From NCBI GenBank assembly GCA_016875515.1, contig VGRA01000118.1, positions 1-7,432 of the forward strand: a DNA stretch of 7,432 nucleotides. The letters run 5' to 3'. This document shows positions 1 through 6,237 of this stretch, in pieces; positions within the stretch are counted from its first letter, which is position 1, and every line of letters starts with the position of its first letter. The notes beneath the pieces were generated by a model. It ran no database searches. It was not told where the DNA came from and saw nothing but the letters and a program-made list of their open reading frames with translations. The stretch is from Deltaproteobacteria bacterium (GTDB taxonomy: Bacteria > Myxococcota > Myxococcia > Myxococcales > Myxococcaceae). The position numbers and the translations under genes are program-made.

Positions 1-2
1 CC

Positions 3-521
3 TGGTCCGGCCCCTACGAGGGCAAGGCGCTGGAGATCCGCCGCGCCGTCCACAAGTGCGTCAAGCGCGTCACGGACGCCATCGAGCGGCTGTCGTTCAA
101 CACCGCCATTGCCGGCGTGATGGAGACGCTCAACGCGCTCTACGCCTGCGAGAAGCCCGCCACGGACGCGGAGAAGGCGGCCATGGCCGAGGCCATCCGG
201 TTGCTCGCGCTGGTGCTGACCCCCTTCACCCCGCACCTGTCCGAGGAACTGTCGGAGGCCTTTGGCGGCAAGGTGTCCACGGTGGAGCAGGGGTGGCCCG
301 GCTACGATCCCGCGCTCGTCGTGGACGACGTGCTGCCCTACGCGGTGCAGGTGAACGGCAAGCTCCGCGCGGAGATCCGCGCCCCGGCCGCGGCCGGCGA
401 GGCGGAGGTCCGCGCCATTGCCGAGTCGGACGACCGGGTGAAGGCCAACCTCGACGGCAAGGCCATCAAGAAGGTGGTCTTCGTGCCCAAGCGGCTCCTC
501 AACTACGTGGTGGCGGGCTGA
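3..521 (+). CDS. leuS: Leucyl-tRNA synthetase, C-terminal part (5' end outside window)
   Basis: Class I aminoacyl-tRNA synthetase that charges tRNA-Leu with leucine in the cytoplasm. Only the last 172 residues are present; the HIGH and KMSKS catalytic motifs lie upstream of the window. The visible part opens with the helical anticodon-binding domain (R-R-A-V-H-K, then E-R-L-S-F-N-T-A-I-A, then L-T-P-F-T-P-H-L-S-E-E-L at about residues 74-85 of the fragment). It ends with the small C-terminal domain, recognisable from V-Q-V-N-G-K-L-R and the terminal V-F-V-P-K-R-L-L-N-Y-V-V. These are family hallmarks and the reading frame is open to the first base. It is followed after five bases by lptE, so the two are probably cotranscribed. 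The identification is secure; the gene is partial only because the window cuts it. Confidence 0.96.
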   Translation, partial: WSGPYEGKALEIRRAVHKCVKRVTDAIERLSFNTAIAGVMETLNALYACEKPATDAEKAAMAEAIRLLALVLTPFTPHLSEELSEAFGGKVSTVEQGWPGYDPALVVDDVLPYAVQVNGKLRAEIRAPAAAGEAEVRAIAESDDRVKANLDGKAIKKVVFVPKRLLNYVVAG

Positions 522-526
522 GCCCC

Positions 527-1036
527 GTGCGCCGGGTTCTGCTCGCTGCGTCCACCGCCGCCCTGCTCGGGGCCGGGTGCGGCTACCGCTTCGCCGTGGC
601 GGACCCGCCGCTCCCGGCTGGCGTGCCGCGGGCGTGGGCGCCGGTGTTCGTCAACCGCACGCTCGAGCCGGGCGTGGAGGCGGTCTTCACCCAGGCCTTC
701 CGGGCGCGGATGCACGAGGCGGGCGCGCTCGGCGGGGAGGCGGAGGCGGCGCAGGTGGAGGGCGAAATACTGTCGCTCTCAGGCGCCCCCACGGTGCTCG
801 ACCCGTCCTACCAGCTGGCCAGCTACCGGCTGACCGGCACGGTGCGGCTGCGGCTGCGGCGCGGCGGGCGCGTGCTGTCAGAGGTGACCGTCACGGGGAC
901 CGAGGACTACCTGCCGGACCGGCCGCTCGCGGACGTGCTCCTTACCGAGCAGGCCCGCGCCGCGGCGCTGACGCGGCTGGCAGAGACGCTCTCCCGGGAC
1001 GGGTACGAGCGGCTCGCCACCGCCCCCGTCCGCTGA
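527..1036 (+). CDS. lptE: LPS-assembly lipoprotein LptE
   Basis: Predicted 169-residue outer-membrane lipoprotein, the partner that plugs the LptD barrel and helps insert lipopolysaccharide into the outer leaflet. Residues 1-18 form a lipoprotein signal: R2-R3, a hydrophobic core, then a lipobox ending L-G-A-G-C with the lipidated cysteine at C18. It is followed by G-Y-R-F, matching the C-G-Y/W-x-x start of mature LptE proteins. The body has the compact alternating strand pattern of the family (Y100-R-L-T-G-T-V-R-L-R-L) and a C-terminal helix rich in Ala, Arg and Leu. GTG at 527 is chosen because it starts the signal peptide directly and sits 5 bases after the leuS stop; a longer upstream reading of this frame would only overlap leuS. 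The Shine-Dalgarno is weak, so translational coupling to leuS is likely. The leuS-lptE order is conserved in many Gram-negatives and supports the call despite low sequence conservation in this family. Confidence 0.85.
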   Translation: MRRVLLAASTAALLGAGCGYRFAVADPPLPAGVPRAWAPVFVNRTLEPGVEAVFTQAFRARMHEAGALGGEAEAAQVEGEILSLSGAPTVLDPSYQLASYRLTGTVRLRLRRGGRVLSEVTVTGTEDYLPDRPLADVLLTEQARAAALTRLAETLSRDGYERLATAPVR

Positions 1037-1050
1037 CCCGCTGGAACGGC

Positions 1051-1092
1051 AAAAGGCCCGGCGCACATCCCCGAAGGGTGCACAGCCGGGCC
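1051..1092 (-). terminator. Intrinsic terminator of rpsT
   Basis: An 8-bp perfect stem (GGCCCGGC at 1055-1062 with GCCGGGCC at 1085-1092) is extended by GCAC 1063-1066 pairing with GTGC 1078-1081, leaving a small bulge. Read on the minus strand the hairpin is immediately followed by TTTT (AAAA at 1051-1054 on the plus strand), 27 bases beyond the S20 stop. The plus-strand side has no T run, so the element is oriented for rpsT. It may still slow transcription arriving from lptE, whose stop is 14 bases away. Confidence 0.8.
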
Positions 1093-1119
1093 CGGCACTG
1101 CAGCTCCCGCGGAGGGGAA

Positions 1120-1386
1120 CTACTTCTTCGTCGCAGCGGCGACCGCCTTGTGCAGGCGGGCGATGCGGCGGGAGGCGTTGCGCTTGTGCAGCACGCCCTT
1201 GGTGGCCGCCTTGGCGATGCTGCGCTCCGCGGCGCGGACGATCTCCGCCGCCTTCGCCGGCTCCTTGGCGATCGCGTCACGGACCTCCTTGATGGAGCCG
1301 CGCACCTGGGTCTTCACGGCCTGGTTGCGGGCCCGGCGCTTCTGGGCCTGGCGGTTGCGCTTCTCTGCGGACTTGGTGTTGGCCAT
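1120..1386 (-). CDS. rpsT: 30S ribosomal protein S20
   Basis: An 88-residue basic protein that binds 16S rRNA early in 30S assembly and bridges the body and the 3' minor domain. The N-terminus M-A-N-T-K-S-A-E-K-R-N-R-Q and the following Lys/Arg-rich stretch are diagnostic of S20. The C-terminal half carries the expected K-G-V-L-H-K-R-N-A-S-R-R-I-A-R-L segment. The length is normal for the family. The ATG at 1386 is preceded on the minus strand by GGAGA (1393-1397) at 6-base spacing, a good ribosome binding site. It lies 44 bases downstream of mazG on the same strand, has a candidate promoter of its own at the mazG stop codon, and ends in a hairpin terminator. In E. coli S20 is translationally autoregulated; whether that happens here cannot be seen. 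Confidence 0.97.
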   Translation of the reverse strand: MANTKSAEKRNRQAQKRRARNQAVKTQVRGSIKEVRDAIAKEPAKAAEIVRAAERSIAKAATKGVLHKRNASRRIARLHKAVAAATKK

Positions 1387-1427
1387 GGACTGTCTCCGGG
1401 TGCATCAGGAATCAAAAAGGGAGCGGC

Positions 1428-1457
1428 TACCTACAGCGCCCCACGCCCCGGGGTCAA
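1428..1457 (-). promoter_or_regulatory. Candidate rpsT promoter overlapping the mazG stop
   Basis: On the minus strand, TTGACC (1452-1457, five of six matches to TTGACA) is followed after 18 bases by TAGGTA (1428-1433). The -35 is inside the final mazG codons (Leu-Thr of the F-L-T-P-G stretch) and the -10 overlaps the TAG stop. Transcription would begin near 1420 and give a leader of about 35 bases before the S20 start. The -10 is poor by the E. coli consensus (TA only), so this is a candidate; cotranscription from mazG is the alternative. Confidence 0.4.
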
Positions 1458-2603
1458 GAACGACACGTTCCAGCAGACGCCCCCCGGCGAGCGCAGCCGC
1501 ACCGCGTCCCCGGCCTGCTCCGCCCCGGGCCAGGCCTCCAGCAGGCGCGGCAGCACCTCCTTCCGCCCTGCCACCACGTCCAGCCGCAGGCCGGACGGGG
1601 CGGCCCCGGCCTGGGCATGGAAGGACACCGCCCATCCGCCCGCCTCCACGGTGAAGCCGGGGGTAAGGGCCCAGCCGGCAAGGGCCGCGAGCTTCGCCGT
1701 GAAGGCCTTCTCCGCCGCCAGGTCCGCCACGGGCACCGAGAGCGCCACCACGTGCGCCGCCGGTGCGCTGAGCGGGGCGGGCAGGGGAGACGGGCCCAGC
1801 TCCTTCTTGGCGCGCTGCCAGTGGGCCTCCATCTGCTCCAGGGAGGCCTGCCCAAACGGGACGCCCGCCGCCTGCAGCTGCTGCTCGATGTACTGGAACC
1901 GCTCGGTGAAGCGGCGGTTGGCCATTCGGAGCGCGTCCTCCGGGGCGGTCTTGATGAAGCGTGAGAGGTTGGCGAGTGTGAGCAGCACGTCCCCCAGCTC
2001 GTGCTCGAGCGCGTCCCGGTCCCCTCCGCGGATGGCCTCGTCCAGCTCCGCCAGCTCTTCGCCCAGCTTGGCGCGCACGGACGGCAGGTCCGGCCAGTCG
2101 AAGCCAATGCGCGAGGCCTTCTCCGTCAACCGCTCCGCCCGCTGCAGGGACGGGGCCGCCGTGGGCACGCCGTCCAGCACGCTGCCCTCCTTGCCGTGCT
2201 TCGCCTTGCGCTCGGCCGCCTTGAGCACCGCCCAGTTCTGAAGGACCTGCTCGGCCCCCGTCACCTTCGCCTCTCCGAAGACGTGCGGGTGGCGGCGCTC
2301 AATCTTGTTCGCGATGGCCTTTGCCACGTCCGCCATGCCGAACTCGCCCAGCTCGCGCGCCAGCTGCGCGTGAAAGACGATCTGGAAGAGCAGGTCCCCC
2401 AGCTCCTCGCACAGCGGGGCCCAGGGGCCGCCGTAGCCAACACGATCCATCTCGTCGAGGACCTCGTACGTCTCCTCCACCAGGTAGGGCCGCAGCGAGC
2501 GCAGGTCCTGCTCGCGGTCCCAGGGGCAGCCCCCCTCGGCCCGCAGCCGCGCCATGATGTCCACCAGCCGCTCCAGCTGCCCGCCCACGTCGTCACGCAC
2601 CAT
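1431..2603 (-). CDS. mazG: MazG nucleoside triphosphate pyrophosphohydrolase with C-terminal extension
   Basis: All-alpha NTP pyrophosphohydrolase that hydrolyses (d)NTPs to NMP and pyrophosphate, a house-cleaning and stress-linked enzyme. Numbered from the ATG at 2603 (390 residues), the first MazG domain (about 10-115) has G-C-P-W-D-R-E-Q, E43-E44-x-x-E47 and E67-x-x-D70. The linker has R-R-H-P-H-V-F-G-E. The second domain (about 150-235) has G-F-D-W-P, E182-E183-x-x-E186 and E202-x-x-D205, the Mg2+-binding EExxE/ExxD signature. The E. coli protein ends at about 263 residues; here a further 110-120 residues follow a Pro/Ala-rich linker and look like a VOC-fold domain. The start is uncertain: the frame is open to a GTG at 2621, and GTGs just inside 2603 would give an N-terminus closer to E. 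coli MazG; none has a clear ribosome binding site. It is divergent from phoH and upstream of rpsT. Confidence 0.92.
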   Translation of the reverse strand: MVRDDVGGQLERLVDIMARLRAEGGCPWDREQDLRSLRPYLVEETYEVLDEMDRVGYGGPWAPLCEELGDLLFQIVFHAQLARELGEFGMADVAKAIANKIERRHPHVFGEAKVTGAEQVLQNWAVLKAAERKAKHGKEGSVLDGVPTAAPSLQRAERLTEKASRIGFDWPDLPSVRAKLGEELAELDEAIRGGDRDALEHELGDVLLTLANLSRFIKTAPEDALRMANRRFTERFQYIEQQLQAAGVPFGQASLEQMEAHWQRAKKELGPSPLPAPLSAPAAHVVALSVPVADLAAEKAFTAKLAALAGWALTPGFTVEAGGWAVSFHAQAGAAPSGLRLDVVAGRKEVLPRLLEAWPGAEQAGDAVRLRSPGGVCWNVSFLTPGRGAL

Positions 2604-2664
2604 GCGCGCGAGCTTTACCACGCGTCGCCGGCCGGCCGGGGAGCGAGGTTCCCTTCAACCGGCC

Positions 2665-2694
2665 CGTGCCGAACCCGCCCCCGGGCGCTACACT
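2665..2694 (+). promoter_or_regulatory. Candidate phoH operon promoter
   Basis: TACACT (2689-2694) matches four of six positions of TATAAT and is one of the few AT-containing spots in the gap. Seventeen bases upstream is GTGCCG (2666-2671), a weak -35 with three matches. Transcription would begin near 2701 and give a leader of about 33 bases that carries the GGAGGA ribosome binding site. The assignment rests mostly on position and the -10. Confidence 0.35.
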
Positions 2695-2716
2695 TGCCCC
2701 GTCTCACCACCCTCCC

Positions 2717-2722
2717 GGAGGA
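2717..2722 (+). promoter_or_regulatory. Ribosome binding site that sets the phoH start
   Basis: GGAGGA is a strong Shine-Dalgarno sequence located 11 bases before TTG 2734. It is the only good one near the phoH N-terminus. It supports the TTG over both the next in-frame GTG (2779), which has no purine tract, and the longer open frame reaching back into mazG. Confidence 0.65.
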
Positions 2723-2733
2723 CAGCTCCCCAC

Positions 2734-3771
2734 TTGAGAAACGTCACGCCGCAGCCCCTTCCCGTCACCACCGCCCGAGTGGACCTCGGCGACAACGACG
2801 TGGCCCGCGCCCTCGCCGGTGCCCAGAACGAGCACCTGAAGATCATGGAGCGGCGCCTGGGCGTGCGCGTGGGACAGCGCGGCGCGGAGCTGCTGCTCTC
2901 CGGCGAGCCCACGCAGCTGGCCTTTGCCGTGAGGCTGTGTGAGCAGCTGGCGGAGCTGGCCCGCAAGGGGCGCACCCTCTACGCGCAGGACGTGGAGCAG
3001 GCCATCCGGGTGCTCGGCCACGCAGCCGACGACGCGAGCGTGACGGACGTCATGGGCGCGGTTGTGACGGCCCGCTCCGGCCGCTCCATCAACCCCAAGT
3101 CCATTGCGCAGAAGCGCTACGCGGACGCCATCCGCAGCCATGACATCGTCTTCGGCATTGGCCCCGCGGGGACGGGCAAGACGTACATCGCCATGGCCAT
3201 GGCGGTGGCCTGGCTGCAGGAGAGGAGGGTCAAGCGCATCGTGCTCGCGCGCCCCGCGGTGGAGGCGGGCGAGAAGCTGGGCTTCCTGCCCGGGGACCTG
3301 GCCGAGAAGGTCAACCCGTACCTCCGCCCGCTCTACGACGCCCTGCACGACATGATGGACCCGGGGCGCGCCGCGCAGCTGGTGGAGAACGGCACCGTGG
3401 AGGTTGCCCCGCTTGCCTTCATGCGCGGCCGCACGCTCAACGACGCGTTCGTCATCCTGGACGAGGCGCAGAACACCACCGTAGAGCAGATGAAGATGTT
3501 CCTCACCCGCCTGGGGTTCCAGAGCAAGGCGGTCATCACCGGGGACATCACGCAGGTGGACCTGCCGGCGGGTAAGCGCTCCGGCCTCCACCATGCGCGC
3601 GCCATCCTACGCGGGGTGGACGGCATCCACTTCGCCGAGTTCACGGACGTGGACGTGGTGCGTCACCCGCTGGTGCAGGAGGTCATCCGCGCCTACGAGC
3701 GCAGCGAGGCGGAGGCCCCGAAGGCCTCCCCGGGCGCAGAAGGCGCGCCCGCCACGCCTCCGAACGGCTAG
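2734..3771 (+). CDS. phoH: PhoH-family ATPase (PhoH/YbeZ)
   Basis: Cytoplasmic P-loop ATPase of the PhoH family, associated with RNA metabolism; in E. coli the homologue YbeZ works with YbeY. From TTG 2734 it has 345 residues, normal for the family. Residues about 30-110 form the N-terminal KH-like region ([15 protein letters not shown]). Then come the Walker A motif G143-P-A-G-T-G-K149-T150, the strongly conserved [17 protein letters not shown] segment, the Walker B motif V240-I-L-D243-E244 followed by A-Q-N-T-T, and [12 protein letters not shown]. The last 20 or so residues are a low-complexity Ala/Pro tail. TTG is chosen because GGAGGA precedes it. The frame is open upstream to 2554, but that part overlaps the 5' end of mazG on the other strand and does not look like PhoH. 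It is first in an operon with the HD protein and YbeY. Confidence 0.93.
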   Translation: MRNVTPQPLPVTTARVDLGDNDVARALAGAQNEHLKIMERRLGVRVGQRGAELLLSGEPTQLAFAVRLCEQLAELARKGRTLYAQDVEQAIRVLGHAADDASVTDVMGAVVTARSGRSINPKSIAQKRYADAIRSHDIVFGIGPAGTGKTYIAMAMAVAWLQERRVKRIVLARPAVEAGEKLGFLPGDLAEKVNPYLRPLYDALHDMMDPGRAAQLVENGTVEVAPLAFMRGRTLNDAFVILDEAQNTTVEQMKMFLTRLGFQSKAVITGDITQVDLPAGKRSGLHHARAILRGVDGIHFAEFTDVDVVRHPLVQEVIRAYERSEAEAPKASPGAEGAPATPPNG

Positions 3772-3786
3772 CATCCCGAGCCCGTC

Positions 3787-6222
3787 ATGTCCGAGCAGAG
3801 CGCCCCGCCTCCCGTCGAGACCCCCAGCCCCTGGCGCAGGCTCGTGCCCGGCGTGGGGCTGTCGCACGCGGGGCTGCTGCTTGGGACGGCGCTCGCCTGT
3901 GCGCTCATCCTCGCCCCGGGGCTGTCCCACCAGCGCATCCCGGAGCTGACCTCTGCGGACGTGGGCCGTCCGTTCCGCTCCGGCACCCCGTACGGCTTCA
4001 AGGCCGCTCGCGACTACCGGCTCGCAGACCCGGCCCGCACCGGGGAGCTTCAGGCAGACGCGCGCGCCCGCGTCCTCCCCGTGTTCGACTTCAACCCCCA
4101 GGTGCTGGACGAGGTGAAGGGGGCCGTGGCCGAGGGCTTCAGCCGGATGCGGCAGGAGGTGGGCGAGTGGTCCTCCGAGCAGCCGCGCCGGCCGGAGGAG
4201 TCTGCCCGCAAGCGGCGCCCGGAGGAGCAGGCCGCCGAGACCCAGCAACTGCGGGCGCGGCTGGCCGCGGCGCGCCGGGAGTTCGAGGCGCACCTGGCCC
4301 CGCTGGAGGGCGAGGAGTTCGACGCGCTCGCCGCTGACGGCTTCTCCGCCGGGGCGGAGCAGGAGGTGCTGCACCTGCTGGACCGCGCCTACCCGGTGGC
4401 CGCGGACGGTGCGGCGGGCGCGGTGGTGGGCAGCCGGGAAGAGCTGACGCAGGCCGGCATCAGCGCGCTGATGGTCCGCCCGGTGGACAGCAGCGCCGAG
4501 CGCCACGCCGCTGCCCAGTCCGTGCTGGACGTGCGGGAGGCGCGCGCCGTACTGGATCGCTTCGCGGCCGAGCCGGGCAACGTGCTGCCGGACGCCCCGC
4601 TGCCGCTGCGACGGGCGGTGGCGGGGGTGGCCCGGCGCCAGGTCCGTCCCAACCTGGCCGTCAACCTGGCTGAGACGCGCGCGCGCCGCGAGGCCTCCGC
4701 GGCCTCCGTGCCACCCCAGGTGACGCTGGTGCGCCGGGGCGAGAAGGTGCTCGGGGACGGCGAGCTCATCACGGAAGCGCACCTGGCCCGGCTGGCCGGC
4801 ATGCGCGCGCAGGTGGACCGGCTGGACGGGGTGCAGCTGCAGCTGGGCGGGGCGCTCATGGCGGCGCTGGTGCTGTGCGCTGCGTGGCTCTTCTTCAAGG
4901 CCGCCTTCCCGCGCTTCCGCCCCACGCGACGGGACGGGTTGCTGCTGGCGCTGCTGCTGGTGGGGAGCCTGGGGCTGTTGCAGGCCTGGACGTCCGTCAC
5001 CGAGGCGCTCCATGACCGCTACCCGCTGCTCACCGCCAGCGCGCTCAACTACGCGGTGCCCGTGTCCGCCGGTGCGCTGCTCGTCCGCTTCCTGCTGGGC
5101 CACGAGCTGGCGCTCTTCTTCGCGGTGGTGCTGGCGCCGCTCGCCAGCGTGGCGCAGGGCAACTCCGTGGTGTTCGGCCTCTATGCCCTGGCGGGGAGCC
5201 TGGTGGGGGCAGACCGCATTGGGCGCGCGCGGGACTTCGGCGGCATCTTCCGCGCGGGGGCGTGGGTGGGGCTGGTCAACGCGCTCACGCTGGCGGCCTT
5301 CTCCCTCATCGACGGGACGGGGGCAGACCCGGACAGCTGGCGGCGCGCGGCGGCGGCGCTCGTGGGCAGCGCCGTCACGGTGCCCGCGGTGGTGGTGGTG
5401 CTGACGCCGCTCCTGGAAGCGCTGTTCGGCTACGCGTCCGACATCCGGCTGCTGCAGCTGGCCAACCTCAACCACCCGGCGCTCAAGGAGCTGATCGTGC
5501 AGGCGCCGGGGACGTATCACCACAGCATCGTCATGGGCAGCCTGGTGGAGACCGCGGCGGAGGCCATTGGCGCCAACCCGCTGCTTGCACGTTCTTGCGC
5601 CTACTACCACGACATCGGCAAGAGCCGGAACCCGCTCTACTTTGGGGAGAACCAGCGCGGGGAGGACCGGCACGAGTCCCTCGCCCCGGCCATGAGCGCG
5701 CTCATCATCAAGCGGCACGTCACGGAAGGGCTGGAGATGGCCCGGCAGTACAGCCTGCCCCGGCGGGTGGCAGACGCCATCTCCCAGCACCACGGGACGC
5801 GGCTGGTGGGCTACTTCTTCCACAAGGCCCAGCGGGAGCAGGAAGGGCGCGAGTACCCGCAGCCGGTGGACCCGGCCGCCTTCCGCTACCCGGGACCGAA
5901 GCCGCAATTCCGCGAGGCGGCGCTGGTGATGCTGGCTGACTCGGTGGAGGCGGCCAGCCGAAGCCTGCAGGAGCCCTCCCCGGAGAAGCTGGAGGTGCTG
6001 GTACAGAAATTGGTCCACGGCATCCTCGCGGACGGGCAGCTGGACGATTGCGACCTCACGCTCAAGGACCTGGCAGCCGTGTCTCGCGCGTTCGTCACGG
6101 CGCTGGAAGGCATCTACCGAGCGCGGCCGGGCTTTTCCGCCGCGGGGCCACGGGCGGGGGAGGGGAGCGGACCCCTCCTGGCCGCCGTGCGCGACGACGA
6201 GCGCCGGAGCGCGGGCAGCTGA
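3787..6222 (+). CDS. 7TM-HD membrane phosphohydrolase, PgpH/YqfF type (probable c-di-AMP phosphodiesterase)
   Basis: An 811-residue integral membrane protein with the PgpH (YqfF) architecture. A first membrane helix is at about 28-46. A large extracytoplasmic 7TMR-HDED-type region at about 47-345 includes a charged, probably coiled-coil stretch near 125-175. A cluster of membrane helices runs from about 353 to 547, and a cytoplasmic HD domain from about 560 to 775. All metal and phosphate ligands known from Listeria PgpH appear to be in place: H579 (Y-H-H-S), H608-D609 (Y-Y-H-D-I-G-K), H629 (D-R-H-E-S-L), H668-H669 (S-Q-H-H-G) and D718 (M-L-A-D-S). Characterised relatives hydrolyse cyclic di-AMP; that substrate is inferred here, not shown. 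The ATG at 3787 follows phoH by 15 bases with only a weak ribosome binding site, suggesting coupled translation. The last 30 residues are low complexity. The phoH-HD-ybeY order matches the Firmicute phoH-yqfF-yqfG cluster. Confidence 0.9.
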   Translation: MSEQSAPPPVETPSPWRRLVPGVGLSHAGLLLGTALACALILAPGLSHQRIPELTSADVGRPFRSGTPYGFKAARDYRLADPARTGELQADARARVLPVFDFNPQVLDEVKGAVAEGFSRMRQEVGEWSSEQPRRPEESARKRRPEEQAAETQQLRARLAAARREFEAHLAPLEGEEFDALAADGFSAGAEQEVLHLLDRAYPVAADGAAGAVVGSREELTQAGISALMVRPVDSSAERHAAAQSVLDVREARAVLDRFAAEPGNVLPDAPLPLRRAVAGVARRQVRPNLAVNLAETRARREASAASVPPQVTLVRRGEKVLGDGELITEAHLARLAGMRAQVDRLDGVQLQLGGALMAALVLCAAWLFFKAAFPRFRPTRRDGLLLALLLVGSLGLLQAWTSVTEALHDRYPLLTASALNYAVPVSAGALLVRFLLGHELALFFAVVLAPLASVAQGNSVVFGLYALAGSLVGADRIGRARDFGGIFRAGAWVGLVNALTLAAFSLIDGTGADPDSWRRAAAALVGSAVTVPAVVVVLTPLLEALFGYASDIRLLQLANLNHPALKELIVQAPGTYHHSIVMGSLVETAAEAIGANPLLARSCAYYHDIGKSRNPLYFGENQRGEDRHESLAPAMSALIIKRHVTEGLEMARQYSLPRRVADAISQHHGTRLVGYFFHKAQREQEGREYPQPVDPAAFRYPGPKPQFREAALVMLADSVEAASRSLQEPSPEKLEVLVQKLVHGILADGQLDDCDLTLKDLAAVSRAFVTALEGIYRARPGFSAAGPRAGEGSGPLLAAVRDDERRSAGS

Positions 6223-6237
6223 TACAAGCCAGCGCCC

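Larger units (their letters stand above)
2604..2733. other. Divergent mazG-phoH intergenic region
   Basis: This 130-base region separates two divergently oriented genes and must carry control signals for both, unless mazG starts at 2621. On the plus strand it holds a candidate phoH promoter and the phoH ribosome binding site. On the minus strand no convincing -10/-35 pair for mazG was found. A 12-base self-complementary run of alternating CC/GG (2628-2639) lies just ahead of mazG; in such GC-rich DNA it may be chance. Confidence 0.6.

Noticed and set aside
56..526. Long upstream extension of the lptE frame through leuS
   Set aside because: The leuS frame shows conserved synthetase sequence over this stretch, and the lptE lipoprotein signal begins at GTG 527; the upstream translation is Arg/His-rich shadow.
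1085..1096. Palindrome GCCGGGCCCGGC as a separate protein-binding site
   Set aside because: Most of it is one arm of the rpsT terminator stem, which explains the symmetry.
577..2241. A 554-codon plus-strand frame crossing lptE, rpsT and mazG
   Set aside because: It overlaps three genes with firm family matches in other frames and its translation is Arg/Gly/Ala/Ser-rich low complexity; it is a GC-rich shadow.
2628..2639. 12-base palindromic CC/GG run ahead of mazG as a possible operator
   Set aside because: Self-complementary CCGG runs are frequent by chance in DNA this rich in G and C, and no second copy or matching regulator gene was seen.
2554..2733. N-terminal extension of phoH back to ATG 2554
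   Set aside because: The extension overlaps the conserved 5' coding part of mazG, has no PhoH similarity, and lies upstream of the good ribosome binding site at 2717-2722.
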